NCBI GenBank assembly: GCA_023388075.1
Contig: JAEWGX010000056.1
Location: 3,992 to 67,991, forward strand
Length of the DNA stretch: 64,000 bases
Direction of reading: 5' to 3'
Origin: Pseudomonadota bacterium
Lineage (GTDB): Bacteria > Pseudomonadota > Gammaproteobacteria > Burkholderiales > Burkholderiaceae_E
The notes beneath the pieces are model-generated. The model saw only the letters and a list, made by a program, of their open reading frames with translations, did no database searches and was not told the origin of the DNA. The translations under genes and the position numbers were made by a program. Position 1 is the first letter of the stretch, and each line of letters starts with the position of its first letter. Below are positions 35,817 to 43,665 of this stretch, in pieces.

Positions 35817-37304
35817 TCAGCCCACCTGCAGCGCCTGGCGCATCGACACGGCACACAGGGTGAGGAGAGGCCCGGGAACGATGCCAAGCAGCAGGATCAG
35901 CAACCCGTTGATCGCCATCGTGGCCTGCGGACCGGCGGACACGACGATCGGGGAGGCATCGATCGGCTCGTCGAAGTACATCACCTTCACCACGCGGATG
36001 TAGTAGAAGGCGCCGATCAGCGACATGATCACCGCGTAGACCGCCAGCCACACCAGGCCGATCGAGATGATCGCCTGCAGCACCACCACCTTGGCGTAGA
36101 ACCCGACCAGCGGCGGCAGGCCGGCGAGCGAGAACATCATGAGCAGCATGGCGCCGGCCAGCCACGGGCTGCGCCGCGACAGGCCCTTGAAGTCGGCGAT
36201 CTCCTCCGCCTCGAATCCCCGGCGGGCGAGGAACTGTATGAGGCCGAAGGTGCCGAGCGTCGTCAGCACGTAGGTGATCGCGTAGAACATGGCGCTGCCG
36301 AAGGCATCGGCGGCCTGCACCGGGTCGCCATCCGTGTGGGCCCCGATCATCCCGAGCAGCACGAAGCCGACCTGCGAGATGGTCGAGTACGCCAGCATGC
36401 GCTTCAGGTTGGTCTGGGCGATCGCGACGATGTTGCCGACGGCGAGCGAGAGCACCGCAAGGATCGTGAGCATCTGGTACCAGTCGCCCGAGACGCTCGG
36501 CAGCGCCTCGCCGAGGAGGCGAAACGCCAGGGCGAAGGCGCCCAGCTTCGGGCCGGTGGCGATGAAGAGCGTCGCCACCGTGGCCGTGCCGTGGTAGACG
36601 TCCGGCAGCCACATGTGGAACGGGACGGCGCCGAACTTGAAGGCGATGCCCGCCACGACGAACACCAGGCCGAACACGAGCACCGCCTCGCTCACCTGGC
36701 CGGAGGCGATCTTGTCGACCATCTCGGGGATGTCGAGCGAGCCGGTAGCCCCGTATAGCATCGACATGCCGTAGAGCAGGAAGCCCGAGGAGAGCGCTCC
36801 GAGGACGAAATACTTGATTCCGGCTTCGCTCGCCCGGGCCGAGCCGCGCCGCATCGCGGCAAGGGCGTAGGTCGAGAGCGCCATCAGCTCGAGGCCGAGA
36901 TAGAGCACCAGCAGGTTGGAGCCCGACATCATCACCATCTGGCCGAGCAGCGAGAAGAGCGCCAGCGAGTAGATCTCGCCGCGGCGCATGTCGCGATCCA
37001 GCAGGTATTGGCGCGAGTAGATGATCACCGTGCCGGTGGCGATGATGGCGCAGACCTTCAGCGTGTGCGCCATGAGGTCGGCGACGTACATGTCGCCGAA
37101 GGCATAGGCATGCCCCTGCCCCGCGACGTAGAAGATCGCGAAGAGCGGCAGGAGCAGCACCAGGAGTGCCGCCCGGTCCACCAGCGGGTCGGCGTCCTCG
37201 CGGCCGAGGGCGTCCACCAGCAGCACGATGCAGGCGCCGATCAGCAGCGCGATCTCGGGCAGCAGCGCGATGAGGTTGTATTCGATCTGGGCGACAGGCG
37301 GCAT
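35817..37304 (-). CDS. nuoN: NADH-quinone oxidoreductase subunit N
   Basis: A 495-residue antiporter-like membrane subunit of complex I with about fourteen helices. The conserved lysine-bearing segments (FKFGAVPFHMWLPDVYHG and TNLKRMLAYSTISQVGF) that form the proton half-channels are present. The start ATG 37304 is 14 bases after the nuoM stop; a long open frame extends upstream but is the shadow of nuoM. Last of the fourteen nuo genes. Confidence 0.95.
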   Translation of the reverse strand: MPPVAQIEYNLIALLPEIALLIGACIVLLVDALGREDADPLVDRAALLVLLLPLFAIFYVAGQGHAYAFGDMYVADLMAHTLKVCAIIATGTVIIYSRQYLLDRDMRRGEIYSLALFSLLGQMVMMSGSNLLVLYLGLELMALSTYALAAMRRGSARASEAGIKYFVLGALSSGFLLYGMSMLYGATGSLDIPEMVDKIASGQVSEAVLVFGLVFVVAGIAFKFGAVPFHMWLPDVYHGTATVATLFIATGPKLGAFALAFRLLGEALPSVSGDWYQMLTILAVLSLAVGNIVAIAQTNLKRMLAYSTISQVGFVLLGMIGAHTDGDPVQAADAFGSAMFYAITYVLTTLGTFGLIQFLARRGFEAEEIADFKGLSRRSPWLAGAMLLMMFSLAGLPPLVGFYAKVVVLQAIISIGLVWLAVYAVIMSLIGAFYYIRVVKVMYFDEPIDASPIVVSAGPQATMAINGLLILLLGIVPGPLLTLCAVSMRQALQVG

Positions 37305-37318
37305 CGTCTTAGCGGTGG

Positions 37319-38818
37319 TTACTGGAGCTTGGACTGGGACACGTGGTGCAGCAGTGCCTGCACCGAGGCGTCGGTGACGTCCGTGAACGGACGGGGATAG
37401 ACCCCCATGAAGAGGACGAGCGCCGCCATCGCCATCAGCACCCAGAACTCGCGGCGATCGACGTCCTTCAGCGCGGCGACCCGGTCGTTGGCGACGGCGC
37501 CGAACACCACCCGCTTGTACATCCATAGCGAGTAGGCGGCGCCGAGGATGAGCGCGATGGCCGCGGCGAATCCGATCCAGAAGTTGTACTCCACCGCGCC
37601 GAGGATCACCATGAACTCCCCCACGAAGCCGGACGTTGCCGGCAGCCCGCAGTTGGCCATGGAGAACAGCATGAACAGCGCGGCGAACTTCGGCATGGTG
37701 TTGACCACCCCGCCGTAGTCGGCGATGTTGCGCGAATGCAGGCGGTCGTAGAGCACGCCGATGCACAGGAACATCGCGCCCGAGACGAACCCGTGCGAGA
37801 TCATCTGCATGATCGCGCCCTGGGCGCCCACCTGGTTGAAGATGAAGAAGCCCAGCGTCACGTAGCCCATGTGCGCCACGGACGAATAGGCCACCAGCTT
37901 CTTCATGTCGGTCTGGACTATCGCCACGAAGCCGATGTAGATCACCGCGACCAGCGACAGCGTGATCATGAGGCCCGAGAGCTCCTGGCTCGCGTCCGGG
38001 GCGATCGGCAGCGAGAAGCGCAGGAACCCGTAGGCGCCCAGCTTCAGCATCACCGCGGCCAGCACCACGGAGCCGCCGGTGGGCGCCTCGACGTGCGCAT
38101 CCGGCAGCCAGGTGTGCACCGGCCACATCGGCACCTTCACCGCGAAGGCGAGCAGGAAGGCGACGAAGATGAAGACCTGCTCGCGCAGCGAGAGGGGGAG
38201 CTGGTGCCAGGCGAGGATCTCGAAGGTGCCCGAGGCCGCGTAGAGGTAGATGATCGCCACCAGCGTCAGCAGCGAGCCCAGCAGCGTGTAGAGGAAGAAC
38301 TTGACGGCGGCATAGACCCGGTTCGGCCCGCCCCAGACACCGATGATGATGTACATCGGGATCAGCGTGGCTTCGAAGAACACGTAGAAGAGCAGCCCGT
38401 CGAGCGCGCTGAAGACGCCGACCATGAGGCCGGAGAGGATCAGGAACGAGGCCATGTACTGCGCCACCCGGTCCTCGATCACCCGCCAGCCGGCGATCAC
38501 CACGACCACGGTGATCAGTGCCGTCAGCAGGACCATCCAGATGGAGAGGCCGTCCACGCCGAGGTAGTACTCGATGCCGAAGGTCTCGATCCACGGCATC
38601 CGCTCGACGAACTGCATCTGCGAGGAGGCGGTGTCGAAGCCAAGGTAGAGCGGCACCGTGACCAGGAGGCCCAGCAGCGCGCCCAACAGCGCGACGGTAC
38701 GAACCAGCGGGGCGCGCTGGTCGTTGCCGATGGCCAGGAGGATCACGCCGGCCACGATGGGAATCCAGATGGCGGCGCTCAGGAGGCCGGCGCCCATGAC
38801 TTGAGAAGTTTGCTCCAT
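37319..38818 (-). CDS. nuoM: NADH-quinone oxidoreductase subunit M
   Basis: A 499-residue proton-pumping subunit. Hallmarks include FEATLIPMYIIIGVWGG, with the essential glutamate, and VKVPMWPVHTWLPDAHVEAP and TDMKKLVAYSSVAHMGYV, with the channel lysines. It sits between nuoL and nuoN in the membrane arm. Its ATG lies 12 bases downstream of the 180-bp palindrome in the nuoL/nuoM spacer, whose inner reading frame ends just before this start. Confidence 0.96.
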   Translation of the reverse strand: MEQTSQVMGAGLLSAAIWIPIVAGVILLAIGNDQRAPLVRTVALLGALLGLLVTVPLYLGFDTASSQMQFVERMPWIETFGIEYYLGVDGLSIWMVLLTALITVVVVIAGWRVIEDRVAQYMASFLILSGLMVGVFSALDGLLFYVFFEATLIPMYIIIGVWGGPNRVYAAVKFFLYTLLGSLLTLVAIIYLYAASGTFEILAWHQLPLSLREQVFIFVAFLLAFAVKVPMWPVHTWLPDAHVEAPTGGSVVLAAVMLKLGAYGFLRFSLPIAPDASQELSGLMITLSLVAVIYIGFVAIVQTDMKKLVAYSSVAHMGYVTLGFFIFNQVGAQGAIMQMISHGFVSGAMFLCIGVLYDRLHSRNIADYGGVVNTMPKFAALFMLFSMANCGLPATSGFVGEFMVILGAVEYNFWIGFAAAIALILGAAYSLWMYKRVVFGAVANDRVAALKDVDRREFWVLMAMAALVLFMGVYPRPFTDVTDASVQALLHHVSQSKLQ

Positions 38819-38830
38819 TGGGGCTCGTGC

Positions 38831-38992
38831 TTAGGACGCTGTTGGACTATGAGAAGGGGGCTCGAACCCGCAGGGCGGCGGACGACAGGGCGCACCGCCG
38901 CGTTGCCCGAAGGGGTCAACACCCCCCGGTATTGATCCCCTTCGTGCGCCTTGCGCTGCATCCCCGTCGTCCACCGCGCGACCCCTTCTCAT
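38831..38992 (-). other. Short open frame inside the nuoL/nuoM palindrome (53 codons)
   Basis: On the minus strand an AGGAGG site (39003-39008, overlapping the nuoL TAG stop) is followed after ten bases by ATG 38992. A 53-codon frame then runs to TAA at 38831-38833, 12 bases before nuoM. The peptide is rich in Arg, Gly and Pro and shows no domain. Start signal and stop both lie in the terminal repeats of the palindrome. It may serve only to keep ribosomes moving along the message. Whether it is translated is unknown. Confidence 0.3.
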
Positions 38993-39010
38993 AGTCCAAC
39001 AGCCTCCTAA
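38831..39010. repeat. 180-bp imperfect palindrome between nuoL and nuoM
   Basis: The outer 29 bases (38831-38859) are the reverse complement of 38982-39010 except for one base. Further inside, CGGACGAC (from 38879) pairs with GTCGTCC (from 38966), and GAAGGGGTCAACACC (38910-38924) pairs with 38928-38943 apart from two small irregularities, leaving a three-base loop. The whole element can fold into one long stem. It resembles a miniature inverted-repeat element. Flanking target duplications are not seen; the ends are TTAG/CTAA. Confidence 0.8.
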
Positions 39011-41040
39011 CGACGGGTCAACAGCGGGATGAACCAGTACAGCCCGATGGCAAGGCCGACGATCATGGCGATGGCATAGTGGTTCAGGAATCCGGTCTGC
39101 ACGGAACGGGCGACGCCGGCGACCCAGCCGACCAGTCGCGCGCTGCCGTTGATCAGTCCGTCGATGAGCCGCTGGTCCCCTCCCTTCCAGAGGCCGCGGC
39201 CGATGCTTCGGGCTCCTCCGGCGAACACGGCCTCGTTGATCGCATCGAGGTAGTACTTGTTGTCCAGCAGCCGGTACAGCCCGCCGAAGGTCTCCTTGAT
39301 CCGCGCCGGCACTGCCGGATTGACCAGGTAGAAGTACCAGGCGACGACCAGGCCCGCCACCATCAGCCAGAACGGCACGGTCAGGAATCCGTGCAGGCCC
39401 ATGGCGAGCCAGCCGTGCCACGCCTCGGCCAGGCGGGCCATCGCCGGGTGCGCCGGGTCCACGAAGATGGCGCCGTCGAAGAATCCGCCGAAGAGCATGG
39501 GCCCCGCCGTGATCAGGCCGATCAGCACCGAGGGAACGGCGAGGAAGATCAGCGGGATCGTGACGACGGCGGGCGATTCCTTCGGCGCGTGATGGCCGTG
39601 CCCGTCGCCGTGCCCGTGGTGGACATCCGCATGCGCGGCGGCATGCGCCTCGGCCTGCCCATGCCCGGCACTCGCGTGGGCGCCGAACCGCTCCTTGCCA
39701 TGGAAGACCAGGAAATACATGCGGAAGGAATAGAGCGCGGTCACGAAGACACCGGACAGCACCGCGGCGTAGGCGATGCCGGCGCCCGGAATGTTGGCGT
39801 GCCTCACTGCCTCGATGATCGACTCCTTGGAGTAGAAGCCCGAGAAGAACGGAACCGCCACCAGCGCGAGCGTGCCCAGCAGCGACGTGATCCAGGTGAT
39901 CGGCATGTACCTGCGCAGCCCGCCCATGTTGCGGATGTCCTGGTCATGGTGCATGCCGATGATCACCGACCCCGCCGCCAGGAAGAGCAGCGCCTTGAAG
40001 AAAGCGTGCGTCATCAGGTGGAAGACCGCGACGCCGTAGGCCGACGCCCCGAGCGCCACGGTCATGTAGCCGAGCTGCGAGAGCGTCGAATAGGCCACCA
40101 CCCGCTTGATGTCGTTCTGCACGATGCCGAGCAGCCCCATGAAGAACGCCGTGATGGCTCCGATGACGAGCACGAAGGAGAGCGCCGCCTCGGACATCTC
40201 GAAGAGCGGAGACATGCGCGCGACCATGAAGATGCCGGCGGTCACCATGGTGGCCGCGTGGATGAGGGCGGAGATCGGCGTCGGACCCTCCATGGAGTCC
40301 GGCAGCCACACGTGCAGCGGGAACTGCGCCGACTTGCCCATCGCGCCGATGAAGAGGCAGATGCAGATCACCGTGAGCAGCGACCATTCGGCCGCGCCAA
40401 GCAGGTTGATGGTCTCGCCAGCCATCCCCGGAGCGGCCTCGAACACCTCGGCGTAGTCCAGGCTGCCGAAGACGGCGACAACCAGGCCGATGCCGAGCAC
40501 GAAGCCGAAATCGCCCACCCGGTTCACCAGGAACGCCTTCAGGTTGGCGTAGATCGCGGTGGGACGGGTATACCAGAACCCGATCAGCAGATAGGAGACC
40601 AGGCCGACCGCTTCCCAGCCGAAGAAGAGCTGCAGGAAGTTGTTCGACATCACCAGCATCAGCATCGAGAAGGTGAAGAGGCTGATGTAGGAGAAGAAGC
40701 GGGTGTAGCCGTCGTCGTCCGCCATGTACCCGATGGTGTAGACGTGGACCATCAGCGACACGAACGTCACCACCACCATCATCATCGCGGTGAGGGAATC
40801 GATCAGGAAGCCGATCTCGAAGGCAAGGTCACCGATCACCGACCAGCTGTAGAGCGTGCCGTTGAAGACGTTGCCCGCCAGCACGTCCTGCATGACGGCC
40901 AGGGAGGCGATCAGCGACACCAGCACGCCAAGGATCGCGACCCAGTGCGTGAGGGTACGTCCGATGTACCGGCCGAACAGCCCGGCGATGATGGCGCCCA
41001 CGAGCGGCGCGAACGGAACCAGCAGATAGGTGGTTTTCAT
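39007..41040 (-). CDS. nuoL: NADH-quinone oxidoreductase subunit L
   Basis: A 677-residue distal proton-pumping subunit of complex I, with the long lateral helix expected at the C-terminus. Conserved segments are GWEAVGLVSYLLIGFW, KSAQFPLHVWLPDSMEGPT and NDIKRVVAYSTLSQLGYM. A histidine-rich loop (HGQAEAHAAAHADVHHGHGDGHGHH) near residues 470-495 is an insertion seen in some betaproteobacterial NuoL proteins. The start ATG follows the nuoK stop directly. Its TAG stop lies in the end repeat of the 180-bp palindrome. Confidence 0.95.
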   Translation of the reverse strand: MKTTYLLVPFAPLVGAIIAGLFGRYIGRTLTHWVAILGVLVSLIASLAVMQDVLAGNVFNGTLYSWSVIGDLAFEIGFLIDSLTAMMMVVVTFVSLMVHVYTIGYMADDDGYTRFFSYISLFTFSMLMLVMSNNFLQLFFGWEAVGLVSYLLIGFWYTRPTAIYANLKAFLVNRVGDFGFVLGIGLVVAVFGSLDYAEVFEAAPGMAGETINLLGAAEWSLLTVICICLFIGAMGKSAQFPLHVWLPDSMEGPTPISALIHAATMVTAGIFMVARMSPLFEMSEAALSFVLVIGAITAFFMGLLGIVQNDIKRVVAYSTLSQLGYMTVALGASAYGVAVFHLMTHAFFKALLFLAAGSVIIGMHHDQDIRNMGGLRRYMPITWITSLLGTLALVAVPFFSGFYSKESIIEAVRHANIPGAGIAYAAVLSGVFVTALYSFRMYFLVFHGKERFGAHASAGHGQAEAHAAAHADVHHGHGDGHGHHAPKESPAVVTIPLIFLAVPSVLIGLITAGPMLFGGFFDGAIFVDPAHPAMARLAEAWHGWLAMGLHGFLTVPFWLMVAGLVVAWYFYLVNPAVPARIKETFGGLYRLLDNKYYLDAINEAVFAGGARSIGRGLWKGGDQRLIDGLINGSARLVGWVAGVARSVQTGFLNHYAIAMIVGLAIGLYWFIPLLTRR

Positions 41041-41361
41041 CTATCCCTTCAGGCTGTCGAGATCTTCCACGTTGACCGTGTCCAGGTTGCGGAACAGCGT
41101 CACCAGGATGGCGAGGCCGATCGCCGCTTCGGCGGCGGCCACCGTGAGGATGAAGAAGACGAAGATCTGGCCGGCCGCGTCGCCGAGGAAGTGGGAGAAG
41201 GCCACGAAGTTCATGTTGACCGCGAGCAGCATCAGCTCGATCGACATCAGGATGACGATCAAATTGCGCCGGTTGAGGAAGATGCCCACCACGCCGATCG
41301 CGAACAGCACCGCGCCGAGCGTGAGATAGTGGGCAAGGCCCAGGGTCAGGTAGCCGCTCAC
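41041..41361 (-). CDS. nuoK: NADH-quinone oxidoreductase subunit K
   Basis: A 106-residue membrane subunit with three helices. The two buried glutamates of the proton path are in SIELMLLAVN and AAAEAAIGLAI. The ATG overlaps the nuoJ stop (ATGA), and the stop abuts the nuoL ATG. Size and sequence match NuoK closely. Confidence 0.95.
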   Translation of the reverse strand: MSGYLTLGLAHYLTLGAVLFAIGVVGIFLNRRNLIVILMSIELMLLAVNMNFVAFSHFLGDAAGQIFVFFILTVAAAEAAIGLAILVTLFRNLDTVNVEDLDSLKG

Positions 41362-42038
41362 GATTCGCCTCCGGCCGGATTGGCTGCCGCCGCGGGCCCG
41401 CCGGCCCCGGACTCTCCGGCACCCGCCGTCCGGGCGGCCGCGCGCGCGCTCACGGCGGGCACCTGCACCACCCGCAGCCGGTCGGCGGCGCGAACCCGGA
41501 TCTGCTCGCCCGGCGTCTGCGCCTTGGCATCCTTGCGCCGGCGCAGCGTGAGCGCGATGGCGGCCACCATGGCGACCAGCAGGATCGTGCCGGCCACCTG
41601 CAATGGATAGACGTAGTCCGTGTAGAGCAGCTCGCCCAGCGCGGTGGTGTTGCTGTAGTTGGGCGGCAGCGCGGGCACGTCCGAGGCCTTCACCAGTCCG
41701 AACTGCACCCAGAGCACCAGCGAGAGCTCGATCACCATCACCGTTCCGACCAGGAGCGCCACCGGCAGCGTGCTCCAGAAGCCGTGGCGCTGGGCCATGT
41801 CGATGTCGAGCATCATCACGACGAACAGGAAGAGCACCATGACCGCGCCGACGTAGACGAGGACCAGCACGATGGCGAGGAACTCCGCCTGCAGCAGCAG
41901 CCAGATCGCGGCCGCCGAGACGAAGGTGAGGACCAGGAAGAGCACGCTGTGCACGGGATTGCGCGCGGTGATCACCCTCGAGGCGGCGAACACCGTCACC
42001 AGGGCAAAGATGTAGAAGATGGCGGTCTTGGCGTCCAA
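41358..42038 (-). CDS. nuoJ: NADH-quinone oxidoreductase subunit J
   Basis: A 226-residue membrane subunit with five helices; the conserved NPVHSVLFLVLTF and VYVGAVMVLFLFVVMM segments, including the pi-bulge helix, are clear. The start is TTG at 42038 (LDAKTAIFYIF), chosen because it matches the family N-terminus and no ATG is nearby. The alanine/glycine-rich C-terminal 50 residues after the last helix are variable. It overlaps nuoK by four bases. Confidence 0.93.
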   Translation of the reverse strand: MDAKTAIFYIFALVTVFAASRVITARNPVHSVLFLVLTFVSAAAIWLLLQAEFLAIVLVLVYVGAVMVLFLFVVMMLDIDMAQRHGFWSTLPVALLVGTVMVIELSLVLWVQFGLVKASDVPALPPNYSNTTALGELLYTDYVYPLQVAGTILLVAMVAAIALTLRRRKDAKAQTPGEQIRVRAADRLRVVQVPAVSARAAARTAGAGESGAGGPAAAANPAGGES

Positions 42039-42050
42039 GTTCGTCGTCCG

Positions 42051-42542
42051 TCAGCGGTAGCGGGCGTCAGCCTGCCGGGCTGCGGCGATGTCCTTCTCGT
42101 AGCGATCGCCGATCGCCAGCAGCATGTCCTTGGTGAAATAGAGGTCTCCGCGCTTCTCGCCGTGGTACTCCAGGATGTTCGTCTCGACGATCGAGTCGAC
42201 GGGGCACGACTCCTCGCAGAAGCCGCAGAAGATGCACTTGGTGAGGTCGATGTCGTACCGGGTGGTGCGGCGCGTGCCGTCCTCGCGCACTTCCGACTCG
42301 ATGTTGATGCAGATGGCCGGGCAGACGGCCTCGCAGAGCTTGCAGGCGATGCAGCGCTCCTCGCCGTTCGGATAGCGGCGCAGCGCGTGCAGTCCCCGAA
42401 AGCGCGGCGACAGCGGCGTCTTCTCCTCCGGGTACTGCACCGTGACCTTGCGGGCGAACATGTAGCGGCCGGTGAGCTTCATGCCCTTCAGCAGCTCGAC
42501 CAGCATGAAGCTGGAGAAGAAATCCTTGATTGCGCTCATCAT
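42051..42542 (-). CDS. nuoI: NADH-quinone oxidoreductase subunit I
   Basis: A 163-residue ferredoxin-like subunit carrying clusters N6a and N6b. The two 4Fe-4S motifs are CIACKLCEAVCPAIC and CIFCGFCEESCP. It passes electrons from NuoG to NuoB. Two ATGs occur in tandem (42542 and 42539); either could be used. The stop of the 16-codon frame in the preceding spacer overlaps this start. Confidence 0.95.
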   Translation of the reverse strand: MMSAIKDFFSSFMLVELLKGMKLTGRYMFARKVTVQYPEEKTPLSPRFRGLHALRRYPNGEERCIACKLCEAVCPAICINIESEVREDGTRRTTRYDIDLTKCIFCGFCEESCPVDSIVETNILEYHGEKRGDLYFTKDMLLAIGDRYEKDIAAARQADARYR

Positions 42543-42589
42543 CCATCCAATCCGTTGCCGCGCCGCAGGCGCGCCGGGATCCGCGTCAT
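42539..42589 (-). other. Short bridging frame nuoH-nuoI (16 codons)
   Basis: ATG 42589 overlaps the nuoH TGA (AAATGA), and the frame reaches TGA at 42539-42541, inside the tandem ATGs of nuoI. It exactly fills the 43-base spacer. Peptide: MTRIPARLRRGNGLDG. It may only couple translation between the two genes. Confidence 0.3.
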
Positions 42590-43665
42590 TTCCAGATGTT
42601 CCAGGGCGTCTGCATCCAGATCGCCACGACCACCAGCCAGACCAGCGTCACCGGGATGAACACCTTCCAGCCGAGCCGCATGATCTGGTCGTAGCGATAC
42701 CGCGGGAACGTCGCCCGGAACCAGACGAAGAAGCTGACCATGAACGCCGTCTTGAGGAACAGCCAGAACCAGTCCCAGAACCACTGCGGCCCGAGCTGGA
42801 TCGGCAGGCTGAAGAACGGCTGCCAGCCCCCCAGGAAAAGGATCACCGCCACCGCCGACACGAGGATCATGTTGGCGTACTCGGCGAGGAAGAAGATGGC
42901 GAACGACATGCCGGAGTACTCCACCATGTGCCCGGCCACGATCTCCGACTCGCCCTCGACCACGTCGAACGGGTGGCGGTTGGTCTCCGCCACGCCCGAT
43001 ACGAAGTACACGACGAACACCGGCAGCAGCGGCAGCCAGTTCCAGGAGAGGAAGTTGATCCCCCGATCGGCGAAGAAGCCCCGGGTCTGGCCCAGCACGA
43101 TCTCGGTCATGTTCATCGTGCCCGACACCATGAGCACGATCACCAGCGCGAAACCGATGGCGAGCTCGTAGGACACCATCTGCGCGGCGGCCCGGAGCGC
43201 GCCGAGGAACGCATACTTCGAGTTGGACGCCCAACCGGCCAGGATGATCCCGTAGACCTCGAGCGAAGTCAGCGCGAGCAGCAGCAGCAGCCCGGCATTG
43301 ATGTTGGCAAGCGCCCGGTCGGGTCCGAACGGGATCACCACCCAGGCGGCGAGCGCCGGCATGATGGTCATCACCGGGGCGAGGACGTAGAGGATGCGGC
43401 TCGCCTGGGTCGGAAGGATGATCTCCTTCAGCAGAAGCTTGAGGCCGTCGGCGACCGGCTGCAGCAGCCCGAGCGGACCGACCCGGTTGGGGCCGAGGCG
43501 CAGGTGCATGAAGCCGATCATCTTGCGTTCCCACAAGGTGAGGTAGGCCACGCAGACCATCAGCGGAGCGACGACGAGGACGATCTTGACGAGCGTCCAC
43601 ACCACCGGCCAGGCACCGCCCAGAAGTGCCTCGCCCTGGCTGTCCAGCGCTTCGAGCCAGCTCAT
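42586..43665 (-). CDS. nuoH: NADH-quinone oxidoreductase subunit H
   Basis: A 359-residue membrane subunit that joins the peripheral and membrane arms and forms part of the quinone chamber. Eight helices are visible, with the conserved RLGPNRVGPLGLLQPVADG, GWASNSKYAFLGALRAAAQM and EGESEIVAGHMVEYSGM segments. The ATG overlaps the nuoG stop (ATGA). Confidence 0.96.
   Translation of the reverse strand: MSWLEALDSQGEALLGGAWPVVWTLVKIVLVVAPLMVCVAYLTLWERKMIGFMHLRLGPNRVGPLGLLQPVADGLKLLLKEIILPTQASRILYVLAPVMTIMPALAAWVVIPFGPDRALANINAGLLLLLALTSLEVYGIILAGWASNSKYAFLGALRAAAQMVSYELAIGFALVIVLMVSGTMNMTEIVLGQTRGFFADRGINFLSWNWLPLLPVFVVYFVSGVAETNRHPFDVVEGESEIVAGHMVEYSGMSFAIFFLAEYANMILVSAVAVILFLGGWQPFFSLPIQLGPQWFWDWFWLFLKTAFMVSFFVWFRATFPRYRYDQIMRLGWKVFIPVTLVWLVVVAIWMQTPWNIWK

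Noticed and set aside
39079..41610. 843-codon plus-strand open frame opposite nuoL/K/J
   Set aside because: Shadow of membrane-protein genes; very His/Glu/Arg-rich without any domain.
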